From Sarcophilus harrisii (taxonomy: Eukaryota; Chordata; Mammalia; Dasyuromorphia; Dasyuridae), in NCBI RefSeq assembly GCF_902635505.1, contig NC_045428.1, forward strand, positions 151,787,641 through 151,851,640: a stretch of DNA of 64,000 nucleotides, in the 5' to 3' direction. Both the position numbers and the translations under genes were made by a program. Numbering within the stretch: position 1 is the stretch's first letter; each line of letters starts with the position of its first letter. Shown piece after piece: positions 49,601 through 59,292 of the stretch. The notes beneath the pieces were generated by a model that saw only the letters and a list, made by a program, of their open reading frames with translations, did not search any database and was not told the DNA's origin.

Positions 49601-52600
49601 AAGCTAGATCTTTGTCTTTTTCTTTATTACCAATTATTTATTGAGTTGGAGGGAAGACTATTTCCAGGTTAAGCCAGGCCTTGGTAAGCACTCAGCAAGC
49701 AAATAAGATGATGAACTTCGTAAAAATTTTTGCCTACAACATGTAAGATTGTATAGATTCTGGGCCACATTGATTGTTTCCTATGTAGCATTTGGAAAGC
49801 AAGAAAAAGAACAATGTTTAAATCACCCCAGAACTTTAGGGGACAGTTCTGGATTGTGGATAGCAATATGGTTAACCAAATATACTTCAGTCAATTTGAC
49901 CAAAGATGGCAAATTTCATAAGGGAGGAGAGTATAAGGGGGAACTGACCAGTGAGAAGCTAATCCTAGAAGCTCATGCTTCTGGTAAACCTGCTTTGATA
50001 AGCTTTCCCTATATTTCCCATGCTTAGAGGAAATCTTTTGCTCACCATTTGAGTTCATTTTTTCCCTCTTCACAGTCTTAAACTCTTTTTCTCTTTTCTC
50101 CAAAGAAGACTCTTAGATAATTAACAAATAAAATCTTCCTCTACATTGCAGGACTACTCAGAGAACTGCAAAATCCACAAACTGACTCTCTATTTGAAAA
50201 CATATTCAGATATTTTACAAATGTTTCCTACATGAGGAAAAAATACCTATGAGGTGACTGCTGAGCTGGGACTATATATACAAAAGGCTCCAAAGTAGGT
50301 TCAGTTAGTTCTCAGATATAAGGACTGCTCTATGGGTTCTTAAGAATGGTGAGGTGGAAGAATATTACATGCTTATGGATAGGCTGAACTAATATAATAA
50401 AAATGACAGTTCTACCTAAATTTACTCAGTGCCATATCAATATCAAACTGCCAGGAAATTATTTTGTAGAGTTAGAAAAAATAACAAATTTCATCTGGAA
50501 GAACAAAAGATCAAGAATTTCAAAGGAATTAATGGGAAACAAAAAACAAAAAAACAAACAACAAACCAAAGTGATCTGGCTGTACCAGACCTAAAAGTAT
50601 ATTATAAAGCAGTAGTCATCAAAACCATTTGATACTTAAGAAATAGAGTAGTGGATCAGTGGAATAGGATAGATTTAGAAGACACAATAGTCAATGACTA
50701 CAGTAATCCAGTGTTTAATAAACCTAAAGACCCCAGCTTCTGGAATAAGAACTCACTATTTGACAAAAATTACTGGGAAAATTAGAAAATAGTATGGCAA
50801 AAACTAGACATTGACCAACATCTAACATCTTATACCAAAATAAGGTGGAAATAAGTTCATGATTTGAACGTGAAGGGTTATACTATAAGAAAATTAGGAG
50901 AACAAGGGATAGTCTACCTCTCAGATCTATGAAGAAGGAAAATTTATGGCCAAGAAGTAGAGAACATTATAAAATGCAAAATGGATAATTTTGATTATAT
51001 TAAATTGAAAAGGTTTTGTGCAAACAAAACCAATGCAACCAACATTAGAAGGAAAGCAGAAAACTGGGGGAGGGGAATCCAAGGGTTTTGATAAAGACCA
51101 CATTTCTAAAATATATAGAGAACTGACTCAAATTTATAAGAATACAAGACATTCTACAATTGATAAATTAGCAAAGGATATAAGCAAACAATTTTCAGAC
51201 AAAGAAATTAAAGCCATTTCTAGTCATATAAAAATGCTATAAATCACTATTGATTAGAGAAATGCAAATTAAAATAACTCTGAGGTATTATATCACATCT
51301 TCAGATTGGCTGAGGTATTATATCACATCTTCAGATTGGCTAAGATGATAGGAAAAGATATTAATAAATGTTTGAGGGGATCTGAGAAAACTGTGACACT
51401 AATACATTGTTAATGGTGGAGTTGTGAACTGATCCAACAATACTGGAGAGCAATTTGAAACTATGTTCAAAGTGGATACCATTTGATCCAACAATGTTTC
51501 TACTGGGTCTGAATCCCAAAGAGATTATAAGAAGGGAAAAGGATCCACATATGCAAAAATATCTGTAGCAGCCCTTTTTGTACTTGCAGGGAACTGGAAA
51601 TTGAGTGGATGGATGCCCATCAGTTGGCGAATGGCTGAATAACTTATGGTATACAAATATAATGGAATATTATTGTTCTAAAAGAAATGATTAGCAAACT
51701 GATTTCAGAAAGGCCTGGAGAAACTTATATGAACTAATGGCAAGTGAAATGAATAAAGCCAAGAGAACATTTTACATAGCAACAACAGGATTATGTGATG
51801 ACCAACTGGGATGGATTTGGCTCTTTTCAACAATGAGTTGCTTCAGGCCAGTTCGATAGACTTATAATAGAAAGAGCCATCTGCATCCAGGGAAAAGACT
51901 ATAGGGACTGAATGTAGATCACAACATAATAGTTTTACCTTTTGTTGTTGCTGTTGTTGTTTGCTTGTTTGGTTTTTTTCCTCATTTTTTTTCTTTTTGA
52001 TCTGATTTTTCTTGTGCAGTGTGATAAATGTGGAAATACATTCAGAAGTGTGGGTAATGTAGGCACAGTTCCACCATGGCTTTAGGATCTCCCCATGTTA
52101 GCAAGCTCCTTCTATAACCTCAAAATTTGCATGTCTTTTAATATAATTAGCACAATTTAAAATGACAAATAATAATGGTTGCAATGAAACTTTTCTTGTC
52201 TTAATAACAAAGGGGAGAATGGCATTCATTCCAGGCGGGTAGAGACCCTTGTGCAAAAGCAAAGATGGAAAGCTTGGGAATTAGCTAGTAAGCTAGATTG
52301 TCTAGAAGGTGGAACTCTAGTAGAGAAATATGAAATGAGTTATAAATGATGAAACCATATGATTATGGGTCTTAAATGACTTGCTATGAAATCTAAAGCA
52401 TAACGAACAAGTTAACTTTGGTCAAAAAAGCCACTTCTTCTGAAGCAAGAGACCGAAAGGAAAGCATAGGAAAGCTTTGAAGTAAAGGGGAATGGAAGCT
52501 AAGAGACCTTCCCTTAGATGACTCGATCTCCTCAGATGTTGCAGAAGGCAACTTTCATGTTACTTTCTATGCCTTTTCTTCCTTTAATTGCTAAATATCT

Positions 52601-54929
52601 TCAACTTATTATCTACAGTTATTGCTTCCATTTTCTCACTATCCACATAATTGAAATCTGGCTTCTTTCCCTTTTACCCAACTTAAATTATTTTCTCAGA
52701 GCTCACTGAGGAAGTCCTAATTGTCAAATGCAATAAACTATTCTCAACCCTTATCTTCCATGACTTTTCTACACCAAACCCTCTCATTTGATTCTCTCTA
52801 TTCACTGTATTTCTGATAATTTCTTTGCATTATCCATGTAATCATTTAATTTCTAACTCTTTTACCTGCTCTTGTCATTCCCATAACTTAGTTGTTTCCA
52901 GTGATTTTTTTTTTGGTCTTCTTTCCTTGTTCTACATCTCCTTCCGTGGTGATATCATCTATTTCTACAGCTTTGACTATTATCTTAAGTCATTCCCAAT
53001 TTTACATCACTAGGCTAACTTTTCTCCAAGTCCCAGCACTAAAAGTCAAACATATCTAAAACTAAAATGATCCTCTTTCCCCCTAAATTTCCATGATATC
53101 ATTTGGCCCTTTTATTCTATCCTTGTCTATTCTCTTGGAAACAATTAAGAAGGTAATGACCACAGTATAATATGAATAATGTATATATATATATATGTAT
53201 ATATGTAATAATATATAATAATATATATAGTATGAAAAGTGCTGTATTTGGAATTAAAGATAACAACAAAAAAGAATATAATCTTATATGGGATTCAAAA
53301 AAAATAACTTTGCAAGCAAAAGATGGGGAAGTGTATCTAGGTAACATTTCATCTAGAAAAGATCTGGATATTTTAATAATAATCACTATTATTTGTGTAA
53401 TACTTTAAACTTTGCAAAAAGTATCTTATGTAAATAATCTTTTTTGAGCCTCACAGCAATCCCGTGAGATGGACACTATAAAAGTATCATTATAAACACT
53501 TTGCAATTGAAGAAACGAGGTTCAGAGAAATTAAGAATGGTTAAGATATTTAGTAATTTTCAGAAATGGGATGTAAACACATATCTTTCCTGATTTCAAG
53601 ACTAATTAATGCTCTCTTGACTATGCTTCTTTGACTCTTATTTTAGTAAAATGCAGATAATGCAAGATGTGTTAACCAAACAGCTTTGGTAAGCTACAAT
53701 GATATATCTTGTACTAGAAAATGTACTGAAAGATATGTACCAGAATAATAAAAGTTTGGTTGAACATCTTATGAAAATTGGTTGAATGAGTGGAAATGTC
53801 TAGCTTAGAAAAAGACAAAATTTAGAGAAATAGTTATACTCAAATATGAAAAAAGTTGTCAAGTAGATTTCGTTTACTTATTGCCAGAAAGCAAGACAAG
53901 GATAAGTAGATACAAGTTCCAAAGTGAAATAGATATAGATATTTGAAAAATAGGGTTAAGACTGTCTCAGAAAGAGGGGAGAAAGTAATGATTTGGAAAA
54001 TAAACAACGATTGCTTTCTTTTTAAAAAAGTGAATAGGCTGATTTTTAAATTGTAGTGCTGCTATATAAGCCATTATTTATCCTCATAATTGTTATTTTT
54101 CATGTTATATGTTAAACAATTTTTATAATTATCCAAATTACATCCCCAAACTCTTGGAAATGGAAACTTTTTTGAAAACAAAAAAAAAAACCCATGATTT
54201 TTAAAACAAAAAAAGGATTAAATTTGACAAAGTATAGCTAATACAGTTTAAAATGCCAAGATATTTCACTTACCTTCTTTTTGGAGGTAACTGAGTACGT
54301 GGCCAATCTTCTATAGGTAAATAGGGGAAAACAACAATTAATAAGATAGCACAATTAGTGGTTTACATCAAATAGAAATTTAGTAAATGGGCAGCACATT
54401 TACCATATCCAAAGTTTTTCAGAAAAGTATTTTCTTCCTCCTGTTTCAAAGAAGAAAATGATAGGTTAGAATAGCAAACCAATATGCTTAATTGTTTTCT
54501 ATTTTTTTTTAATTGGAAGTTGATATGGACCTGTAAGGAGTAGGGGCACATTGCTTATTAATAAGCAATAGACTCAAGAAGTATATCAGTGAAAAATAAT
54601 GACAAAAATATCAGATTTTTTAAAAGATGCAAACTAAGATGTCTGACTTGGACATTTAACAAAATGTGTTTTTAAAAAATTGGAAACAATAAAATAAACC
54701 TAACTCTCCTTTAATTCACCACATTGACTCTTACCTCCAAAGAATCTGAGCTGCTCTCTTTCTGGATCTTTCTTTCTGCAAGCTTTTTATGACAAATCCT
54801 ACAAAGTTCCAGGAGGAGTAGCTCAAAAGTAATTACAAGGAAGGTCATACAAAAAACAGCCTTCCAGTCATAGTTAGAACCCCAGGATTCAAGATAGTTC
54901 AATAACATGGCAGCTGTTTCTTCTTCCAT
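36844..54929 (-). CDS. Large SPATA31-like (FAM75/FAM205-type) gene, 4 coding exons, 2342 aa predicted
   Basis: Joined coding sequence: 54929-54735, 54440-54404, 54310-54274, 43603-36844 (minus strand). All introns are GT-AG, the phases match (0, 1, 2) and no stop interrupts the 2342 codons. The start ATG has A at -3 and G at +4, with an in-frame TGA 27 bases upstream. Residues 24-43 form a hydrophobic membrane segment, followed by a basic stretch. The rest is Ser/Lys/Pro-rich and mostly low in hydrophobicity, with motif islands at about 456-491, 1329-1491 and 1613-1768. Known for SPATA31: testis expression, a role in spermatogenesis, a membrane segment in a short first exon and nearly all coding sequence in the last exon. 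The family call rests on that architecture and on motifs such as LEQHISFKK and LEIKMNMIPGVVEES; it is inference. It did not look like human C2orf16/SPATA31H1 as I recall that protein. Gene reality is near certain; the orthologue is not settled. Confidence 0.82.
37930..38025 (-). repeat. 24-bp coding tandem repeat in exon 4
   Basis: Three complete units and partial flanking ones encode TEVASPQK-type octapeptides (residues about 1948-1982). The nucleotide copies are near identical, so recent slippage is likely, and this should be length-polymorphic. Confidence 0.9.
40093..41385 (-). repeat. Degenerate coding repeat array in exon 4 (about 8 x 55 aa)
   Basis: Recurrent order: Cys-containing start (SVC), EEI/DEI, K/S-S/P-LE, a HI/QIK/MK core, Ser-rich ES/SS-S, then K(K)xVxxxxDxKxS. 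Clear units start near full-protein residues 837, 883, 967, 1020, 1098, 1145, 1196 and 1245. Copies are diverged, so the array is old. Confidence 0.7.
43604..44130 (-). other. Start of the 10.7-kb intron 3, unclassified
   Basis: Intronic sequence next to the exon 4 acceptor. No repeat recognised in the first 500 bp. Confidence 0.45.
44140..44309 (+). mobile_element. SINE fragment (tRNA-like/MIR)
   Basis: 'actagctgtgtgactctgggcaagtcatttcactt'. Confidence 0.55.
44310..44550 (+). mobile_element. RTE/MIR-composite SINE (MAR1-like)
   Basis: 'ttgttgttgttactttccatgatc', 'tttgccatttccttctccagctc', 'agttaagtgacttgcccagggtc', ending 'gtgccacctagctatg'. Confidence 0.7.
44830..45185 (+). mobile_element. 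CORE-type SINE with a nested SINE fragment
   Basis: The outer SINE runs 44830-45036 and 45117-45185 ('aatgagataacatttttaa ... tttgcaaacctttaaggctatgttaatgctag'). The inner fragment (about 45030-45116) has 'ctatctactatatcccctagctggcc'. The repeated ATGAGATAAC.TTTTTA on both sides looks like its target duplication. Confidence 0.6.
45260..45330 (+). repeat. GGGCTGAAT minisatellite
   Basis: About five imperfect copies of gggctgaat(g), some inverted near the left edge (tcagcc). Confidence 0.75.
45617..46790 (+). mobile_element. L1 5' UTR and ORF1 start, internally rearranged
   Basis: It starts with 'ggaggcagagccaagatgg', the marsupial L1 5' end. 45617-45704 and 45911-46610 are 5' UTR in plus orientation. 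45705-45911 is an ORF1 coiled-coil segment in minus orientation; 46612-46758 is the same ORF1 region in plus orientation. ORF2 and the 3' end are absent, the opposite of usual 5' truncation. Confidence 0.8.
46791..47750. other. Intron 3 segment, unclassified, with promoter-like motif
   Basis: No confident repeat. A CRE-like AACGTCAT (about 47118) lies 20 bp before GGATATATAAGGG (47139-47151), an LTR-like or promoter-like arrangement on the plus strand. Confidence 0.35.
47755..47995. mobile_element. hAT-type MITE
   Basis: The ends GACTCTTAATCT and AGATTAAGAACTTC are imperfect inverted repeats. The interior 'tgaggtccacagaagccc...gatggatttcagg' is typical of Charlie-type MITEs. Confidence 0.65.
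48165..48285 (+). repeat. Unclassified dispersed repeat, copy 1
   Basis: Shares 'acttcagtcaa', 'aaagatggcaaat', 'gggaggagaatgtaagg', 'gaccaatgagaa' and 'cctagaagc' in order with 49882-50000. Confidence 0.65.
48749..49424 (+). mobile_element. Young L1 3' end with 16-bp target duplication
   Basis: 82 codons of intact ORF2 C-terminus, the 3' UTR, a poly(G) stretch at about 49305-49321 and an A-rich tail. TAGAGTACTCTGCATA lies at 48733-48748 and 49425-49440. Antisense to the host gene, inside its intron 3. Confidence 0.95.
49882..50000 (+). repeat. Unclassified dispersed repeat, copy 2
   Basis: Direct partner of 48165-48285, about 1.7 kb away (about 1.0 kb without the young L1). Possibly pieces of an unrecognised LTR element. 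Confidence 0.6.
50365..52045 (+). mobile_element. L1 ORF2 C-terminal half and 3' UTR, 5'-truncated
   Basis: 'cttatggataggctgaactaatataat' through 'ggcaaaaactagacattgacc', the [14 protein letters not shown]-type end and a 3' UTR with 'ttgatctgatttttcttgtgcag'. Contains an exact 30-bp tandem duplication at 51281-51340. Confidence 0.85.
52520..53120 (+). mobile_element. L2 LINE ORF2 fragment
   Basis: Diverged reverse-transcriptase-region text: 'ctcaacccttatcttccatgac', 'ttctacatctccttccgtggtgat', 'ttcccaattttacatcactaggc'. Decayed. Confidence 0.5.
53175..53230 (+). repeat. (TA)n microsatellite
   Basis: An AT-alternating tract. Confidence 0.85.
53385..53706 (+). mobile_element. MIR-type SINE plus 3' flank that recurs at 60.9 kb
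   Basis: MIR order 'cctcacagcaatcccgtgagatgg', 'gaagaaacgaggttcagagaaattaag'. From 53546 the sequence, including about 60 bp past the MIR end, is repeated inverted at 60905-61065. Confidence 0.65.
53707..54273 (-). other. Intron 3 sequence next to exon 3, unclassified
   Basis: No feature seen. Confidence 0.4.
54274..54310 (-). CDS. Exon 3 of SPATA31-like gene (37 bp)
   Basis: The acceptor is TTTACCTATAG and the donor is the near-consensus AAG|GTAAGTG. It encodes DWPRTQLPPKR with split codons at both ends (Glu before, Arg after). The intron to exon 2 is only 93 bp; the intron to exon 4 is 10,670 bp. It has the same length as exon 2. The phase agreement on both sides is the main evidence. Confidence 0.75.
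54404..54440 (-). CDS. Exon 2 of SPATA31-like gene (37 bp)
   Basis: The acceptor is a pyrimidine-rich tract ending GAAACAG and the donor is GTAAATG. It encodes EEENTFLKNFGY plus the first base of a Glu codon. It enters in phase 0, matching exon 1, and leaves in phase 1, matching exon 3. The intron to exon 1 is 294 bp. It is too short to find as an open frame alone; it is supported by splice sites and phase agreement on both sides. Confidence 0.75.
54735..54929 (-). CDS. Exon 1 of SPATA31-like gene (start codon, transmembrane segment)
   Basis: This exon gives residues 1-65, beginning MEEETAAMLL. Residues 24-43 (AVFCMTFLVITFELLLLELC) are a single membrane-spanning segment, followed by the basic stretch CRICHKKLAERKIQK. 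This suggests a short N-terminus, one membrane anchor and a very long C-terminal part. The exon ends in phase 0 at a strong donor, GGAG|GTAAGAG. An upstream GTG codon could extend the open frame by 8 codons, but the ATG at 54929 is the first ATG after an in-frame stop and has a strong Kozak context. Untranslated upstream exons cannot be excluded. Confidence 0.8.
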
Positions 54930-54959
54930 TATTGTTATCTCCCCTTTCTTCACTCAACA

Positions 54960-55320
54960 ATATCAGTTTTTTAGAGTAATATAATGTTTATAATGTTCGG
55001 GGTCGGTGTTCCATTCTTAAGTCCTCAATTAGAATGCCTGAAAATATTCATAGTTGGAATAGCCATTTTTCATAACCACAGTCAGAGCTCTGTCAGAGGG
55101 AAGTATCACTACAACCCATTGTGCTATCAAGTGTAACAGTGACTGGTCTTGGCTTTGACTGCAGTGAGAAACGTGTCATAGTGGGACTAACTGAGCTCAT
55201 ATCAAGTGACTCTAGCCACTAAGAAAACTAGATTTTAGGGAGACATTCGTTACCATTGACCACCTGGTTTATTAAAATCTTGAAAAACAAGCCTTACTGA
55301 CTTCAGAAAACATCACGAGA
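54960..55320 (-). promoter_or_regulatory. Upstream flank of the SPATA31-like gene
   Basis: About 360 bp immediately 5' of the start codon that I could not assign to a repeat. It is bounded upstream by a SINE at about 55325. There is no CpG island and no convincing TATA box. It should hold the promoter or 5' UTR if there is no distant non-coding first exon; that is inference from position only. Confidence 0.3.
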
Positions 55321-55324
55321 TTTT

Positions 55325-55570
55325 TCTGTTGTTATTTTTTAGTTGTTTTAATTCATGTTTGACTTTTTGTGACTCCATTTGGGGTTTGCAATATTGGATA
55401 CTGGAATGGTTTTTCAATTCCTTCTTTGGCTCATTTGACAGATGAGGAAACTGAGGCAAATATAAGTGATTTGCCAAGGTCACACAGTTAGTAAGTTCTG
55501 AAGCTGGTTTAGAACTTAGGTCATCCCGAACCCAACCCTTGTACTATATCCAATGTGACATTTAGTTGTC
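55325..55570 (+). mobile_element. RTE/MIR-composite SINE (MAR1-like)
   Basis: 'ttcatgtttgactttttgtgactccatttggggttt', 'gatgaggaaactgaggcaaa', 'ggtcacacagttagtaagt'. Confidence 0.75.
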
Positions 55571-55860
55571 CCTTATTTGTTATTTTTCAGTTGTGTTCAA
55601 CTCCTTATTGTTTTGGCAAAGATACTGGAGTAGTTTGCCATTTCCTTCTCCAGTAGATTAAAGCAAATAGAGGTTATATGATTTGCACAGGCTCATATAG
55701 TAAGTATCTGAGGCTAATCATTCAGTTTAATGAATGACAAGCATTTATTAAACACAAGTTTCTGTCAACAAAAAATATAAAATGGAATAATTCCTGCCTT
55801 CAAGCAGCTTAAATTCTATAGGAATATGGATTTAGATCTAAATCTAGATCTAGAAGGTAT
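55571..55860 (+). mobile_element. Second MAR1-like SINE and L3-type relic
   Basis: 55571-55715 has 'ttcagttgtgttcaactcc' and 'ttttggcaaagatactggagtagtttgcc'. 55720-55850 has 'tgacaagcatttattaaacac...tcctgccttcaagcagcttaaattc'. Confidence 0.6.
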
Positions 55861-56084
55861 ATAAAGATCACTTTGTCCAACCCTTTTAAATAAAACTGAT
55901 AAAAAAGGTTATCAAGGTATCAACTTTCACAGTTGAGAGAAACAATTTTTAGGAGAAATCATTCATTCTTTTGTCAAATCTGGAAAAGTTTCTACAGCTA
56001 GAAATTATGGCAAAGTTGGTTTTTTTGTTATTAATTATTTCTGTTTGGGAGCCTTTTTAAGAGAATTGACAGGAATCAAGTTTT

Positions 56085-56330
56085 TTGTTGTTGTTTCAGT
56101 CATATCTGAGTTTTTTTTTGTAGCACTATTTGGAGTTTTTTTGGCAAAGATACTTGAGTGGTTTGTCACTTCCTTCTCCAGAACATTTTACAGATGACGA
56201 GTTGATGCAAACAGGGATAAGTGACTTGTCCAGGGGCACACAGCTAGTGTCTGAAGTCAGATTTGAACTCATGAATCTTCCTGATTCCATGCCCAGTGCT
56301 CTACACAGTGTACCATCTAGCTGCTCTCTA
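56085..56330 (+). mobile_element. RTE/MIR-composite SINE (MAR1-like)
   Basis: 'gttgttgtttcagtcatatctgag', 'ggcaaagatacttgagtggtttgtcacttccttctccag', 'agtgctctacacagtgtaccatctagctgc'. The mirrored frames of 94 and 95 codons over it are repeat shadows. Confidence 0.75.
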
Positions 56331-56379
56331 TATTGTACACATTGTGATATTGTAAAAGTAGGGTTAAGTTTGGAACTGG

Positions 56380-56760
56380 GATTCCTAGATACAATTTCAG
56401 ACTCAGGCACTTTCTAGGTGTGGGACCACGTTTGATGAAAGTAATTTTCCTTCTCTGTAAAATCAGCCTCATAAAACTCACTATCTAGAAGAATTATGAA
56501 AAGGACGTTATTAATGTGAGCTATAGTGCCAATGATCTTGTCATCAATAGATGGTTTAAGTGGTATGGCCAGTTTTGCACACTGAAAAGAACATTGCAAT
56601 TGGAGTCACCTGGATTTATAATCTTAACTCTGTCAATGACTACCTATGTGATCTTGGGAAGGTCACTTTACTATTTGGCCCAATTCCTCAAAGCTAGAAC
56701 AAAAAAAAATGGACTAGATCACTTTTAAGACCTCTTTCACTACTAAAATTTAGGCTCCTA
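56380..56760 (+). mobile_element. MIR/Ther1 SINE relics
   Basis: 'cttctctgtaaaatcagcctcataaaactc' and 'cttaactctgtcaatgactacctatgtgatcttggg'. Confidence 0.55.
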
Positions 56761-56949
56761 GGACCAAATATTGATTTGTAGATGTGGCCATTGTTTGAAG
56801 GAATAATTGTCATTTCTAGTTCTGCTTCTTACAGGCTATGATGAAACTTTTGTTAAAATAATAATAATAAACCACCTCACTAAATCTGGAACCAAACCAA
56901 ATGTCATAATTGTGAAATAACTAAACTGATCCCTCAGTGAAAATTCTTC

Positions 56950-57265
56950 GACTCATTCAGTTAACAATAAGTATTTATTAAGGATCTATTATATGTCTGG
57001 TACTATACTAAGTGTGGAGATATAAAAAGAGGCAAAAGATAAGGAATTTATAGTCCAATGGGGGAAACAAGGTACAAATAAATATATACAAAGCAAACTA
57101 CAACATAAATTGGAAATAATTAACAGAGGGGAGAATTAAGAAAGATTAGAGAAAACTTTCTATAAAAGATGGGATTTCATTGGGTCTTAAAGCTAGGGAG
57201 TTCAGTAATCACTGCAGGAGGAGGGAGAATATTACAGGCATGAATGACAAAAGAAAATGTAGGCA
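56950..57265 (+). mobile_element. Ancient L3/CR1-type element
   Basis: 'taagtatttattaaggatctattatatgtctgg', 'aggcaaaagataaggaatttatagtc', 'ctataaaagatgggatttcattgggtcttaaag'. Related to 35105-35600. Confidence 0.55.
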
Positions 57266-57451
57266 GAGATGGAGTGAGACCTCTTCCCTAACTGAATTTC
57301 TTTCACAGTTACAGAGATTTCCAGATATTCTAGTCTCTCCTCAAGCCTCCCAAAGGACGTTCTGCTTACATCTATTCAATAGAGGAGCTTACTTCCTAGT
57401 TTACTAAAAAAGTTTAGGGCATTTGACAAGTGTTCCATCTTGTCCCTTTCA

Positions 57452-57480
57452 TAGATATAGATATAGATATAGATATATCT
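57452..57480 (+). repeat. (ATAGAT)n microsatellite
   Basis: Four to five hexamer units. Confidence 0.9.
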
Positions 57481-57509
57481 CCATCTGACATCATCACTCA
57501 CTATCTCTT

Positions 57510-57905
57510 CCTTCATTTCTATCTCTGATGAAGAGATAATCCTTATCAAAGATAAACCCTCCACTTGTACTTTTGATCCCACCACTTCTCATCTTCCCTG
57601 GAAGATTGCTCCCACTATCATTCTTATTCTTTTTATCTTCAGTCCCTCACAATTTAGTAGCTCCTCCCCTGCTGTATCTATATCATTCCTCCTACCCCTT
57701 CCTTGTAAAACTCTCATTTGTTCCTAACATGCCTCTTAGCTGTATTTCTTTATTACTCCTTTTTTTCTTAGTTAAGCTACTTAAGCAAGTCATCAAACTT
57801 TTTCCCTGCATTTCCTTTCCTCTGACTCTCTTCTAAAACCTCTGCAACTCAGAATCTAATTTAATTATTTAACTGAAACTGCCCTCTTCAAAGCTGTGAT
57901 CTTTG
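57510..57905 (+). mobile_element. L2 LINE reverse-transcriptase fragment
   Basis: Translated pieces resemble L2 ORF2: 'gatcccaccacttctcatcttccctggaagattgc', 'ttagttaagctacttaagcaag' (VKLLK), 'ttaactgaaactgccctcttcaaagctgtg' (TETALFKAV). Old and frame-broken. Confidence 0.6.
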
Positions 57906-57906
57906 C

Positions 57907-58165
57907 CAACAGCAATATTATATGCTGATTAATTCTGGACATGTCTCTTTTCAAAAATGAGATGATTCAGGCCAGTTTCAATGATCTTGTGATGAAGAGT
58001 CATATGCAAGCAGAGAGAAGACTGTAGGAACTGAGTGTGGATCACAGCACAGTATTTTCACTCTTGTTGTTTGCTTCATTTTGTTTTCTTTCTCTTTTTT
58101 TTTTCCTTTTTGATCCGATTTTTTTTTTTTTGTGCAGCACAATAATTGTGGAAATATGTATAGAG
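57907..58165 (+). mobile_element. L1 3' UTR fragment (left arm of inverted repeat)
   Basis: L1 3' UTR in plus orientation: 'tcaaaaatgagatgattcaggccagtttcaatgatcttgtgatg' to 'gtgcagcacaataattgtgg'. Confidence 0.8.
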
Positions 58166-58174
58166 GTTTCAAAG

Positions 58175-59292
58175 AAAACTGGCCAAAACAACAACAAAAA
58201 GAGTGAAAATGCTATGTTGTGATCCATACTCAGTTCCCAAGTCCCCTATCTGGGTGGAGTTGGCTCTCTCCATTGCAAGAACATTGGAACTGGCCTGAAT
58301 CATCTCACTGTTGAAAAGAGCCACGTCCATCAGAATTGATCATCATATAATCTTGATGTTGCCATGTACAATGATCTCCTGGTTCTGTTCATTTCACTCA
58401 GCATCAGTTCATGTAGGTCTCTTCAGGCCTTTCTGAAATCATCCTGCTGATCATTTCTTACAGAACAATAATATTCCATAACATTCATATACCATAACTT
58501 ATTCAGCTATTCTCCAGTATATGAGCATACATTCAGTTTCCAGTTTCTTGCCACTATAAAGAGGGCCGCAACAAACATTTTTGCACATGTGGGTCCCTTT
58601 CCCTCCTTTAAGATCTCTTTGGGGTATAAGCCCAGTAGTAACACTGCTGGATCAAAGGACATGCACAGTTTGATAACTTTTTGGGAATAGTTCCAAATTA
58701 CTCTCCAGAATGGTTGGATTCGTTCACAATTCCCACCAACAATGTATCACTGTCCCAGTTTTCCCACATCCCCTCCAACATTTCACATTATCTTTTCCTG
58801 TCATTTTAGACAATCTGAGGGGTGTGTATTGGTATTTTAGAGTTGTCTTAATTTGAATTTCTCTGATCAATAGTGATTTAGGGCAATTTTTCATTTGACT
58901 AGAAATGGTTTCAATTTCTTTATCTGAAAATTGTCTGTTCATATCCATTGACCATTTATCAATTGGAGAATGGCTTGAATTCTTATTAATTTGAGTCAAT
59001 TCTCTACATATTTTAGAAATGAAGCTTTTATCAGAACCCTTTAATGTAAAAATGTATTCCCAGTTTATTGCTTCCCTTCTAATTTTGCCTGCTTTAATTT
59101 TGTTTGTACAAAAATGTTTTAACTTAATATAATCAAAGTTATCTATTTGGTGTTCAATAATGAGTTCCAGTTCTTCTTTGGTCACAAATTCCTTCCTTTT
59201 CCCCAGATTTGAAAGGTGAACTATCCTATGTTCTTCTAATTTGCTTATAAATATCACTCTTTATGTCTAAATCATGGACCCATTTTGACTAT
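58175..59292 (-). mobile_element. L1 3' UTR and ORF2 (right arm and host of nested L1)
   Basis: Minus-strand frame 59257-58724 (177 codons) reads the ORF2 C-terminal half up to GCGKTGTVIHCWW. The 3' UTR part (58185-58340) is the inverted mate of 57925-58080. Interrupted at about 59293 by a young L1 and continued at 60262. Confidence 0.85.

Noticed and set aside
36844-54929. Naming the gene SPATA31H1 (C2orf16)
   Set aside because: The human protein as I recall it has different N-terminal repeats and long PSERSH arrays that are absent here.
56126-56417. Mirrored 94- and 95-codon frames on both strands
   Set aside because: Both lie on a MAR1-like SINE; chance frames in a repeat.
58037-58227. 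Two similar 61-codon frames on opposite strands, resembling a duplicated small membrane protein
   Set aside because: They are the two arms of an L1 3' UTR inverted repeat, not genes.
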